DNA of 8,496 nt, taken from contig JAQBPP010000340.1 of NCBI GenBank assembly GCA_028287455.1, forward strand, positions 1 to 8,496, given 5' to 3'. Both the position numbers and the translations under genes were made by a program. Positions 1 to 6,310 of the stretch are shown here, piece by piece. Positions within the stretch are counted from its first letter, which is position 1; every line of letters starts with the position of its first letter. The notes below the pieces were generated by a model that had not been told where the DNA came from, did no database searches, and was given only the letters and a program-made list of their open reading frames with translations. Source of the stretch: Bacilli bacterium. Its GTDB lineage: Bacteria; Bacillota; Bacilli; Tumebacillales; JAQBPP01.

Positions 1-969
1 GAGTTCACCAACTTTTCGACTACACAGTTGTATAACCCGACTGAGCAGCGGCTGGACCCCCTTTTACTGGAAAAGCTAAACTTGCCGCAGCATGTATTTT
101 CGGAACTGGTTCAACCCGGTACGTTGGCAGGACAGCTGCAGGACTCTGTCTGTGAGGAGTTAGGTATCAACCCTGTACCCGTTGTAGCTGTCGCTGAGCA
201 TGATACTGCTTCTGCTGTAGTGGCTGTGCCGGCTGCAGACGGTCCGTTCGCATATCTCAGCTGCGGTACTTGGTCGCTGATTGGGACTGAACTGCAGAAA
301 CCGATTTTGGATGAGCGAGCGCTCAGGTGGAACTTCACGAATGAAGGCGGGGTACACAACACCTTTCGCTTTTTAAAAAACATCATGGGTCTGTGGCTGT
401 TGCAAGAATGCAAGCGGGAATGGGAAAAACAAGGCAAACCGTTCACTTTTTCCCAATTGACCCGGCAGGCGGAAGATGCACCAGCATTCCGTTTTTTCAT
501 TGATCCGGATGACCCCGGCTTTTTGAACCCGGTCCATATGCCGCAGCAAATCCAACAGTTTTGCGAGCTTACGCATCAACCGGTTCCGCAAACCGAAGGC
601 GAAATCATTCGCTGTGTTACGGAAAGCCTGGCGCTGCAGTATCGAGTCAGTCTGGAACGGATCGAACTGCTGACGGGAAATAAGTTCGCCGGATTGCATA
701 TGGTGGGCGGCGGCATTCAAAATGAACTGCTTTGTCAATTTACGGCAAATGCGTTGGGACGCCCGGTCTGGGCAGGGCCTGCCGAGGGCAGCGCGATTGG
801 AAACCTGTTGGTGCAGATGATGGCCATGGGCGAGATAAAAACACTGCAGGAAGCACGCAACATAGTTCGGAATTCTTTTCCAATTAAGGTTTATGAACCG
901 CAGCACGTGCAAGAGTGGGCATCTGCATTTGAACGTTATCAACAACTGCTGCGCGCCATTCGGTGTTAA
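1..969 (+). CDS. rhaB: Rhamnulokinase, C-terminal part (gene cut by window start)
   Basis: Sugar kinase of the FGGY family that phosphorylates L-rhamnulose with ATP to L-rhamnulose 1-phosphate in the cytoplasm. The frame is open from base 1, so the TTG at 28 is not the real start; 322 codons are visible, and with family proteins near 485-490 aa about 165 N-terminal residues are missing. The first visible residues contain the rhamnulokinase-type stretch TNFSTTQLYNP. A VAEHDTASAVV motif follows, whose Asp (codon 202-204) matches the catalytic base of the family; then SCGTWSLIG (about 262-288), a phosphate-binding loop, and VGGGIQNELL plus GPAEGSAIGN (about 703-800), the adenosine-binding part. 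The gene ends normally and is followed after 18 nt by a DeoR-type regulator, which fits a rhamnose operon. Another FGGY kinase such as a fuculokinase is possible but less likely. Confidence 0.9.
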   Translation, partial: EFTNFSTTQLYNPTEQRLDPLLLEKLNLPQHVFSELVQPGTLAGQLQDSVCEELGINPVPVVAVAEHDTASAVVAVPAADGPFAYLSCGTWSLIGTELQKPILDERALRWNFTNEGGVHNTFRFLKNIMGLWLLQECKREWEKQGKPFTFSQLTRQAEDAPAFRFFIDPDDPGFLNPVHMPQQIQQFCELTHQPVPQTEGEIIRCVTESLALQYRVSLERIELLTGNKFAGLHMVGGGIQNELLCQFTANALGRPVWAGPAEGSAIGNLLVQMMAMGEIKTLQEARNIVRNSFPIKVYEPQHVQEWASAFERYQQLLRAIRC

Positions 970-987
970 GAAAGAAGGATAGGATCG

Positions 988-1773
988 ATGTTAGTGCATG
1001 ACCGGCACCAGAAGATCTTGCAGTTAGTGAAGGAGCGGGGCAGTATTCGGGTGTCTGAACTTAGTGAAATCTGTCAGGTTACGGAAGAAACGATCAGGCG
1101 GGATCTCGATAAATTGGAAGGCGACGGAAAACTCTTGCGCAGTCATGGCGGCGCAGTCAGCATGAGCCCTGAACGGGCGGAGACTCCTTTTTTTGAACGA
1201 GAGATCACCAATATCGCTGAAAAAAAACAAATAGCCAAAGCAGCCGTTCAGTTTATTGAGCCGCAGGATCGGATTCTGTTGGATGCTTCCACTACCGCTT
1301 GGTACATGGCCTGCAGTTTGCCGGATATGCCATTGACGATTTTGACCAACTCGGTAAAAGTAGCAATGGAGTTGTCCGCCAAAGAGCAAATCGAAGTCAT
1401 CTCCACAGGGGGCAATTTAGTGTCACGTTCCTTGTCATTTGTTGGCCCGCTTACTGAACGCTCCCTCGAGTTTTATCATGTCAACAAAGCGTTTGTTTCC
1501 TGCCAGGGCCTGGATGAAAAACGAGGCATTTCAGAGTCCAATGAGCTCGTCGCGCAAGTGAAGCGGACAATGATTAACATTGCGGACCAGGTTTTTCTGC
1601 TGGCTGATTACAGCAAAATCGGAGTCCAGGCATTTGCGCATGTCTGCGATCTAAATCGAATCCAGACCTTGATTACCGATGCCAAAACGGATCCTGATCA
1701 AATCGCCAAACTGCGCGAGGAGTCTGTGGAAGTGATCCAGCTTGGCGAAACCCCGGTTTCTTTCACAAAGTAA
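988..1773 (+). CDS. rhaR: DeoR-family repressor, probably of the rhamnose genes
   Basis: Transcriptional regulator of the DeoR/GlpR family, 261 aa, the normal family length. Residues 6-57 form the winged helix-turn-helix; the signature VTEETIRRDLDKLEGDGKLL followed by RSHGGAV is easily seen at residues 31-57. The sensor domain (about 75-240) resembles ribose-5-phosphate isomerase folds and shows LLDASTTAW, ILTNSVKVA, ISTGGNL and LLADYSKIG, the elements that bind a phosphorylated sugar in this family. The ATG at 988 has an AAGGA Shine-Dalgarno site 8 nt upstream, 18 nt after the rhaB stop, so both are probably co-transcribed. B. subtilis has a DeoR repressor (RhaR, formerly YulB) in its rhamnose operon, placed before rhaB; here it lies behind rhaB. 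The assignment to rhamnose rests on the neighbour, not on the protein itself. No terminator is visible in the 10 nt to the converging bpsB gene. Confidence 0.85.
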   Translation: MLVHDRHQKILQLVKERGSIRVSELSEICQVTEETIRRDLDKLEGDGKLLRSHGGAVSMSPERAETPFFEREITNIAEKKQIAKAAVQFIEPQDRILLDASTTAWYMACSLPDMPLTILTNSVKVAMELSAKEQIEVISTGGNLVSRSLSFVGPLTERSLEFYHVNKAFVSCQGLDEKRGISESNELVAQVKRTMINIADQVFLLADYSKIGVQAFAHVCDLNRIQTLITDAKTDPDQIAKLREESVEVIQLGETPVSFTK

Positions 1774-1783
1774 ATTAAGTTTC

Positions 1784-2302
1784 TTATTTCGAATAATTAG
1801 TCGCGGCACTTAAAGCTTTTTCCTCTATCGGGATTCGAATCGAAAGAATGATCGCATTCAATAGCGTAAATACAATGGCAGTTATATACGCCTGAAACAG
1901 TAAAGGCAACATACAAATTTCGATTGTAACAACGAGGTAATTAGGATGTCTCAAATGTTTATAAGGACCCTTCGTAACTACTTCTATGTTTGGCAGAATA
2001 ATGATTTTCGTGTTCCAAAATCTCCCGAGCGAACGAATGACCCATACCCGAACAATCTGTGCACCGATAAAAAAGAACAATGGAATCCAAAACCAGACGG
2101 CTGGCTTTGGATGAAAAAACACAACCTCAAGGAGCAAAGAAAGCAAAAAGCAGACATGTATACTGACCATCCATTTATAATGAGAGCTCCCCACCTCATA
2201 AGCACCTGCTCGTTTCAATGCAGCTTCATTTCTCTTCGCAATACTGAGTTCAACTAATCTCTGTATAACCACGAATGCAAAAACAATCCCGAAGAATATC
2301 AT
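1784..2302 (-). CDS. bpsB: Alkylpyrone O-methyltransferase, isoprenylcysteine methyltransferase family
   Basis: Integral membrane methyltransferase of the isoprenylcysteine carboxyl methyltransferase (ICMT) family, 172 aa, similar to B. subtilis YpbQ/BpsB, which methylates the alkylpyrones made by BpsA. Hydrophobic segments lie at about residues 1-18, 43-64, 69-90 and 121-151. The C-terminal half carries GRFWNTKIIILP, GPYKHLRHPNYL (the RHPNY motif of the SAM-binding region) and the acidic IPIEEKAL, the usual order in this family. The ATG at 2302 follows the bpsA TAG directly with no base between, so translation is probably coupled; no independent Shine-Dalgarno site is evident. The product would be alkylpyrone methyl ethers in the cytoplasmic membrane. 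The gene runs towards rhaR and stops 10 bp from it. The methyl acceptor is inferred from gene order and from the characterised B. subtilis pair. Confidence 0.85.
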   Translation of the reverse strand: MIFFGIVFAFVVIQRLVELSIAKRNEAALKRAGAYEVGSSHYKWMVSIHVCFLLSLLLEVVFFHPKPAVWFWIPLFFFIGAQIVRVWVIRSLGRFWNTKIIILPNIEVVTKGPYKHLRHPNYLVVTIEICMLPLLFQAYITAIVFTLLNAIILSIRIPIEEKALSAATNYSK

Positions 2303-3397
2303 CTAAATATTGTCCCATTCTAATAAGACGCATTCCGCACTGAAACCTGGTCCAAGTGAAACTGTTAGACCTTTTTCTCCGGATCGTTTAGCTTGTCCCA
2401 TTACACGGTCAAGGACAAAGAGAACGGTCGGTGATGACATATTTCCGTAGTTTTGCAACACATCGTGAGCGTGATTTAACATTCCGTCTTGTAAATTTAA
2501 TGCAATTTGATAAGCCTCAAGCACCTTCCGACCGCCAGGATGCGCGATGAAATAGTCAAGTTCATCTGCTGTAAGACTATACTTGTTCAGAAATTCGTCA
2601 ACAGTTGGCTTAAACCAGCTCTGTACAATCTTAGGAATGTCTTTGGAAAAGACGACGTGCAGACCTCCCTCTTTTACGTCCCAACCCATGACGTTTTCGG
2701 AATTCGGCATTAACGTTGTCTCAGTTCCGATGATTTTCGGATATACCATTTGCTTCGTTTTCTGCAGTAGCGGCGAGTTGTCACCCGCAACTATAACACA
2801 AGCGGCTCCATCTGCGAATAAAGAGCTTCCGACCAGATTGCTTTTTGATCTGTCACCATACTGAAAAGTTAAACTGCATAACTCAATGCACAAAACAAGG
2901 ACAACTGATTCCGGATAAGCCTGACAAAATTCCATAGCTCTTGCTATACCAGCTGCACCGCCAGCACATCCAAGTCCCCATATGGGTATCCTTTTTACAT
3001 GGGAGTGGAAAGGTAAGCGATTCATAATTTTCGCCTCAATACTTGGCGTCGAGATCCCAGTTGTGGAGATATAAATTATGCCATCCACTTCTTCCGGTAG
3101 AACGTTATCAGCAAGATATTGAGAATTTTCAAGACACCTTTGGATTGACTGAATGCCTAATTCCACAGCCGTTTTCATGTACAGATCATTTTTTTCTTGA
3201 AGTGTCCGCTCTTGACTGAACCATTCAAGCGGTGCGGAAAAATAACGATTTTCAATTTGACCGTTATCAAACACTTGCAGCAATCTATCGATATCTGTGA
3301 AACTACTTCGGAAAAATTCCTGGGCAAACTGTCTTGTTTGTGCTTGATTAAAAGCAAAGGGAGGATTAGATGTACCTACAGATAAGATATGCGCCAT
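2303..3397 (-). CDS. bpsA: Type III polyketide synthase (alkylpyrone synthase)
   Basis: Chalcone-synthase-like homodimeric enzyme, 364 aa, the family's usual length and close to B. subtilis BpsA (formerly BcsA). It extends a fatty acyl-CoA starter with malonyl-CoA units and cyclises the chain to alkylpyrones. The Cys-His-Asn triad is complete: Cys144 in WGLGCAGGAAG, His286 in FIAHPGGRKVLEA and Asn319 in QNYGNMSSPTVLFVL. The SLGPGFSAE loop at 347-355 corresponds to the conserved GFGPG region near the C-terminus. The ATG at 3397 is chosen because the protein then begins MAHILSVGTSNPP, the normal N-terminus of bacterial members; a weak GGGGAATGAAG stretch lies upstream. The gene is followed without a gap by the methyltransferase bpsB. 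The promoter is not visible; its upstream side is occupied by a decayed gene on the opposite strand. Chain length of the starter cannot be read from the sequence. Confidence 0.92.
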   Translation of the reverse strand: MAHILSVGTSNPPFAFNQAQTRQFAQEFFRSSFTDIDRLLQVFDNGQIENRYFSAPLEWFSQERTLQEKNDLYMKTAVELGIQSIQRCLENSQYLADNVLPEEVDGIIYISTTGISTPSIEAKIMNRLPFHSHVKRIPIWGLGCAGGAAGIARAMEFCQAYPESVVLVLCIELCSLTFQYGDRSKSNLVGSSLFADGAACVIVAGDNSPLLQKTKQMVYPKIIGTETTLMPNSENVMGWDVKEGGLHVVFSKDIPKIVQSWFKPTVDEFLNKYSLTADELDYFIAHPGGRKVLEAYQIALNLQDGMLNHAHDVLQNYGNMSSPTVLFVLDRVMGQAKRSGEKGLTVSLGPGFSAECVLLEWDNI

Positions 3398-3433
3398 TCA
3401 CTTCATTCCCCGCTTTGGTTTTTGGGTTTTACT

Positions 3434-3672
3434 ATGGTTGAATATGGTCATGCGACGAATGCGAAGATTCAACTGAAGAAGTATGACATAAAAAAAGTAA
3501 AAATCAGTGTTGCTGATGAGAATTTAAACGAGGGTGCCTCATTGTTATTGCCATTTGCAACGGATTCGCGCAGAAGAAAAGGATACGGAAGTTATCGGCG
3601 CAAATTATGGGGATTTCTACCTATAAAAATGCAGTAGAATTAATCAGGAAAAATCAAGGGTACGTGGAATAA
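3434..3672 (+). pseudogene. Decayed paralogue of the 115-aa protein gene at 3771-4118
   Basis: Three blocks in three different frames line up in order with the intact 115-aa protein encoded on the other strand. Codons 3452-3559 match its residues 15-50 without gaps (15 of 36 identical, including the KYD and LPFA positions). Codons 3570-3617 match residues 72-87 (7 of 16, including GANY). Codons 3622-3669 plus stop TAA match residues 100-115 (9 of 16, with LIRKNQGYVE against LIRRNQGHVY). Between the blocks about 53 and 32 nt are missing, which explains the frame changes. The N-terminal 14 residues are not recognisable, so the 5' end has probably been lost next to the bpsA start. A continuous 82-codon frame at 3389-3637 crosses the first deletion and is not a real gene as it stands. 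Divergence from the intact copy is high, so this is an old paralogue rather than a recent duplicate. Confidence 0.75.
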
Positions 3673-3754
3673 GAAATGATAATGTCATGATCATAGCTAT
3701 CGTTGTCGTAGAATGTGCCGCTCCAGGCAATAATGACAATTTACCTTTGTCCAT
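3644..3754 (-). CDS. Hypothetical 36-aa ORF downstream of the 115-aa gene
   Basis: Small ORF starting ATG at 3754 with a good Shine-Dalgarno site AGGAGAGG 8 nt upstream (3763-3770) that abuts the stop codon of the 115-aa gene, so it could be its last operon partner. The product starts MDKGKLSLLPGAAHS and has a hydrophobic stretch at about residues 17-29. It overlaps the 3' end of the converging pseudogene by 29 bp. Two readings are possible: a genuine short membrane peptide, or the 5' end of a longer gene truncated when the pseudogene sequence was joined here. I do not recognise a family. The support is the ribosome binding site and the position only. Confidence 0.3.
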   Translation of the reverse strand: MDKGKLSLLPGAAHSTTTIAMIMTLSFLIPRTLDFS

Positions 3755-3770
3755 CGGTTATTCCTCTCCT

Positions 3771-4118
3771 TCAGTAAACATGACCCTGATTACGCCGAAT
3801 CAAATCCACCACTTCTTCATAATTTTCGTCTTTGACTTTTGCGGTCAGTACGGAGTGGAAGTTTCGGTAGTTTGCACCTGTGGTTCCCTGCTCCCATTCT
3901 TCCAACGTTGTTGCAGACAGATCGCTTAAGGAACCGGTCACCCCTATACCTTGATTAATCGTTCCTATAGCAAAAGGCAATTCAAATTGGTCAATATCTT
4001 CCATGGTATCTTCAGTTACACCGATCTCTACAACGTTATTGTCATATTTCAAAAGTTGGTCTTTCACATTCAGCGCATCACTCTCGTTATTAAAATACGC
4101 TTGTATTTTCTTTGACAT
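3771..4118 (-). CDS. Conserved small acidic protein, putative general-stress family
   Basis: 115-aa soluble protein with no signal peptide or membrane segment. The sequence suggests a repeated beta-alpha-beta layout: an N-terminal half with KIQAYFNNESDALNVKDQLL and a strand VVEIGV, a Gly-rich middle (about 50-63), and a C-terminal half with HSVLTAKV, helix YEEVVDLIRR and ending NQGHVY. This resembles the general look of small Bacillus stress proteins of the YflT/general stress protein 17M kind, but I cannot assign a family with confidence. The ATG at 4118 has AAGAGGGG 7 nt upstream (4126-4133). It lies behind two very short ORFs on the same strand, with a SigB-like promoter at 4532-4557 as the likely start of the transcript. 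A decayed paralogue sits on the opposite strand at 3434-3672, which shows that the family is real and multi-copy in this lineage. Confidence 0.7.
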   Translation of the reverse strand: MSKKIQAYFNNESDALNVKDQLLKYDNNVVEIGVTEDTMEDIDQFELPFAIGTINQGIGVTGSLSDLSATTLEEWEQGTTGANYRNFHSVLTAKVKDENYEEVVDLIRRNQGHVY

Positions 4119-4148
4119 AAGTATACCCCTCTTCTTATTTTGATGAAA

Positions 4149-4283
4149 TCAAATTTCAGGTTTTACAATCTCGTCAAACTGAGTTACTGTTATAATTTCG
4201 GATTTGATTACTGCCTCGCCCCAAAACTTGTCCTGCTGTACATTGACTTCGCCTATCGTATCTCTCTCAATTCTAAATGGCAT
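4149..4283 (-). pseudogene. fumC: Class II fumarase remnant: N- and C-terminal ends fused in frame
   Basis: A 44-codon ORF whose first 22 residues, MPFRIERDTIGEVNVQQDKF then WG, match the start of class II fumarases (B. subtilis CitG/FumC begins with a very similar RIERDTMGEV...DKFWG). Its last 22 residues, from EAVIKSEI to TQFDEIVKPEI, match the extreme C-terminus of the same enzymes (typically TEEQF-x-E-x-V-KPE). The roughly 415 residues between, including all catalytic and substrate-binding segments, are absent, and the junction near 4217/4218 keeps the reading frame. An AGGGG Shine-Dalgarno site 7 nt upstream (4291-4295) is still in place. The product cannot be an active fumarase. The comparison is from memory of the family, so the identity is strong but unaligned. 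It lies between two other small ORFs in one apparent operon. Confidence 0.7.
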
Positions 4284-4310
4284 GTACTTACCCCTATTGG
4301 CAACTGTCAC

Positions 4311-4475
4311 CTAATTTCTTTTGTAAAGATTAAAACGAGAGTTTCCTCTTTTTTTCATTAGGATATTCCGCTGGGAATTCTTTTCTATTAAATACTCTTC
4401 TCTTTTGCGTTCATCAACAAGATTACACGTATCAATGGTGTTATTCACTACGTATGCTTTTGTATATACCTGCAT
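4311..4475 (-). CDS. Hypothetical 54-aa ORF with strong ribosome binding site
   Basis: ORF starting ATG at 4475 with TAGGAGGG (4483-4490) 7 nt upstream, the best Shine-Dalgarno site in the window. The product begins MQVYTKAYVVNNTIDTC and is charged and Lys/Arg-rich towards its end, without a signal peptide or membrane segment. It is the first ORF downstream of the SigB-like promoter at 4532-4557 and 27 nt before the fumarase remnant. A single-base loss in the A-rich stretch around codon 32 may have changed the C-terminus: in the neighbouring frame the reading continues as EFPAEYPNEKKRKLSF and then stops, which looks more protein-like than the annotated tail. No family is recognised; it may be intact, frameshifted or itself a remnant. 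Confidence 0.45.
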   Translation of the reverse strand: MQVYTKAYVVNNTIDTCNLVDERKREEYLIEKNSQRNILMKKRGNSRFNLYKRN

Positions 4476-4531
4476 TTATTTTCCCTCCTAATGATTCGCA
4501 CAAGGAATCTAACATGGCGTTATTTAAATGC

Positions 4532-4557
4532 TTACCCCAAATCCTTACTATTGAAAC
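4532..4557 (-). promoter_or_regulatory. Candidate SigB promoter for the small minus-strand gene cluster
   Basis: On the minus strand, GTTTCA (4557-4552) and GGGTAA (4537-4532) are separated by 14 nt. The SigB consensus of Bacillus is GTTTAA, 12-15 nt, GGGTAT, so nine of twelve consensus positions fit with accepted spacing. A transcript from here would begin near 4525 and reach the 54-aa ORF at 4475 about 50 nt later. The site is back to back with the similar site before the catalase gene. Confidence 0.55.
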
Positions 4558-4586
4558 GAGAATACAGAATTGATCTTTATTAGCAT

Positions 4587-4612
4587 GTTTTGATGTTGTC
4601 GGGTATGGGTAA
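4587..4612 (+). promoter_or_regulatory. Candidate SigB promoter of the catalase gene
   Basis: GTTTTG (4587-4592) and GGGTAA (4607-4612) are spaced by 14 nt, as expected for the general-stress sigma factor. A second GGGTAT at 4601-4606 matches the -10 better but would leave only 8 nt to the same -35. The transcript would start near 4619, giving a leader of about 77 nt before the catalase ATG. The -35 elements of this and the opposite promoter are 29 bp apart. Confidence 0.5.
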
Positions 4613-4663
4613 TTAGTTTATATGGAGTTTCTGACAAGGGCTTCGTAGTTTGTTTGGAGTTAG

Positions 4664-4669
4664 TATAAT
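4664..4669 (+). promoter_or_regulatory. Candidate SigA -10 box close to the catalase gene
   Basis: A perfect TATAAT lies 27 nt before the catalase ATG. No good TTGACA-like element is found 16-18 nt upstream (the positions read CTTCGT), so recognition would need an activator or the match may be chance. The surrounding A/T-rich sequence is only a partial half-site match to the PerR box TTATAATNATTATAA, too weak to call an operator. Confidence 0.3.
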
Positions 4670-4695
4670 AAAATCATTTTAGGAGTGATTCTGGT

Positions 4696-6150
4696 ATGAG
4701 TATTAAGAACAATCTTACCACTAGTTCAGGTGCTCCAGTTGGAGATAACCAAAACTCAATGACCGCTGGTTCACGGGGTCCAACCTTAATTCAGGACGTT
4801 CACCTTCTAGAAAAATTGGCGCATTTCAATAGGGAACGTGTTCCTGAACGTGTCGTTCATGCTAAAGGTGCTGGAGCACACGGTTATTTTGAAGTAACAA
4901 ATGATCTGACGAAATATACCAAAGCTAATTTTTTATCAGAGATAGGTAAACGCACTTCAATGTTCATTCGTTTCTCAACGGTTGCCGGTGAACTTGGTTC
5001 TGCCGATACGGTTCGTGACCCGCGTGGTTTCGCCGTGAAGTTCTATACGGAAGAAGGAAACTATGACTTGGTGGGTAACAATACACCTGTTTTCTTCATT
5101 CGTGATGCTATTAAATTCCCTGACTTTATTCATACACAAAAACGTCATCCGCAAACGCACTTGAAAAACCCGAATGCTGTTTGGGATTTCTGGTCTTTAT
5201 CTCCTGAATCATTGCACCAAGTGACCATTCTAATGTCTGATCGTGGTATTCCGGCAACTTTTAGACATATGGATGGTTTCGGAAGCCATACATTTAAATG
5301 GGTAAATAATGAAGGTCAAACCGTATGGGTGAAATATCACTTTAAAACTGAACAAGGCGTTAAAAACCTTGATGTCAACCTTGCTGCTAAGCTAGCAGGT
5401 GAAAATCCTGATTACCATACCGAAGATTTATTTAATGCTATTGAAAATGGTGACTTCCCAGCTTGGAAATTGTCTGTTCAAATCATGCCATTAGAAGATG
5501 CGAATACGTACCGTTTTGATCCATTCGATGTAACCAAAGTATGGTCTCAAAAAGACTACCCTTTAATCGAATTAGGGCGTATGGTATTAGATAGAAATCC
5601 TGAAAATTACTTTGCAGAAGTTGAACAGGCCACATTCTCTCCTGGAGCATTTGTACCAGGTATCGAAGCTTCTCCGGATAAAATGCTGCAAGGCCGTCTT
5701 TTCGCATACTCAGACGCTCATCGTCATCGCATTGGTACTAACCATAATACGCTGCCAATCAACCGTCCAATAGCAGAAGTGAATAATTACCAGCGTGACG
5801 GACAAATGCGTTCAGATAACAATGGCGGAGGTTCCGTTTACTACGAGCCAAACAGCTACAGTGGACCAACCGAATCACCTGAATACAAGCCCATCCCTTT
5901 CGAGGCATCCGGTTTGGCCGACAGCGTTGCATACGACAATAATGATCACTATACTCAACCCGGTGACTTATATCGTCTGTTGAGCGAAGAAGAACGCGCA
6001 CGTCTGATCGAAAACATTATTAGTGCGATAAAACCTGTTGAAAAAGACGAAATTAAAATTCGCCAAATCGGATACTGGTATAAAGCAGATCCAGAGTTTG
6101 GACAACGTATCGCAGAGGGACTTGGTCTACCTGTACCGGAAGGAATTTAA
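4696..6150 (+). CDS. katA: Monofunctional haem catalase, small-subunit clade 3 type
   Basis: Cytoplasmic haem enzyme that splits hydrogen peroxide to water and oxygen, 484 aa, the usual length of small-subunit catalases such as B. subtilis KatA and KatX. The catalytic His55 lies in RVVHAKGAGAHGYFE, the distal Asn in LVGNNTPVFFIRD (128-129) and the proximal haem-ligand Tyr338 in RLFAYSDAHRHRIG. The RFSTV motif (92-96) and the DPRGFAVKFYTEEGN region are also complete. The ATG at 4696 has AGGAGTG 8 nt upstream. A SigB-like promoter lies at 4587-4612 and a possible SigA -10 at 4664. It is unclear whether it corresponds to the vegetative, peroxide-induced KatA or the stress/spore KatX; the promoter points to general stress. 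It is transcribed alone as far as can be seen, and no clear terminator follows. Confidence 0.96.
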   Translation: MSIKNNLTTSSGAPVGDNQNSMTAGSRGPTLIQDVHLLEKLAHFNRERVPERVVHAKGAGAHGYFEVTNDLTKYTKANFLSEIGKRTSMFIRFSTVAGELGSADTVRDPRGFAVKFYTEEGNYDLVGNNTPVFFIRDAIKFPDFIHTQKRHPQTHLKNPNAVWDFWSLSPESLHQVTILMSDRGIPATFRHMDGFGSHTFKWVNNEGQTVWVKYHFKTEQGVKNLDVNLAAKLAGENPDYHTEDLFNAIENGDFPAWKLSVQIMPLEDANTYRFDPFDVTKVWSQKDYPLIELGRMVLDRNPENYFAEVEQATFSPGAFVPGIEASPDKMLQGRLFAYSDAHRHRIGTNHNTLPINRPIAEVNNYQRDGQMRSDNNGGGSVYYEPNSYSGPTESPEYKPIPFEASGLADSVAYDNNDHYTQPGDLYRLLSEEERARLIENIISAIKPVEKDEIKIRQIGYWYKADPEFGQRIAEGLGLPVPEGI

Positions 6151-6154
6151 AAGA

Positions 6155-6310
6155 TCAAACATGCTCTACTACTATTTTCCGATAGTGAGACAAAGGGTTT
6201 TGGTGCCTAGAAGATCCCACACGATTTTTCCAAATATCGGGGGTCAATCCGTTACAATCCAGTAGGACATCTTTATGTGGACCCGCGCTGTATCCTATGT
6301 TTTCTCGCAT
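6155..6310 (-). other. Unassigned 51-codon ORF behind the catalase gene
   Basis: Minus-strand frame from ATG 6310 to TGA 6155, starting MRENIGYSAGPHKDVLLDC and containing LTPDIWKNRVGSS. It has a protein-like composition but no Shine-Dalgarno site (the bases before the ATG are an in-frame TAA), so it is unlikely to be translated as a stand-alone gene. It may be the tail of a lost gene or part of a repeated DNA element. Nothing I can name with confidence. The opposite strand also shows an open frame here, so coding is not proven. Confidence 0.2.

Noticed and set aside
3389..3637. 82-aa plus-strand ORF overlapping the bpsA start
   Set aside because: Its middle aligns with the 115-aa family, but the frame is lost at the first deletion and the tail is out-of-frame reading; it is treated as part of the pseudogene.
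4140..4361. 73-aa plus-strand ORF
   Set aside because: It is the antisense of the fumarase remnant and neighbouring small ORFs; no ribosome binding site and no protein-like motif.
4660..4685. PerR box before the catalase gene
   Set aside because: Only about nine of fourteen defined positions fit TTATAATNATTATAA, mostly in the part that is also the TATAAT box.
6166..6192. Hairpin behind the catalase (ACTAT/ATAGT) as terminator
   Set aside because: Only a 5-bp A/T-rich stem and no T-run behind it.
6038..6265. 75-aa plus-strand ORF running out of the catalase 3' end
   Set aside because: Its first half is an out-of-frame reading of the catalase gene and no ribosome binding site is present.
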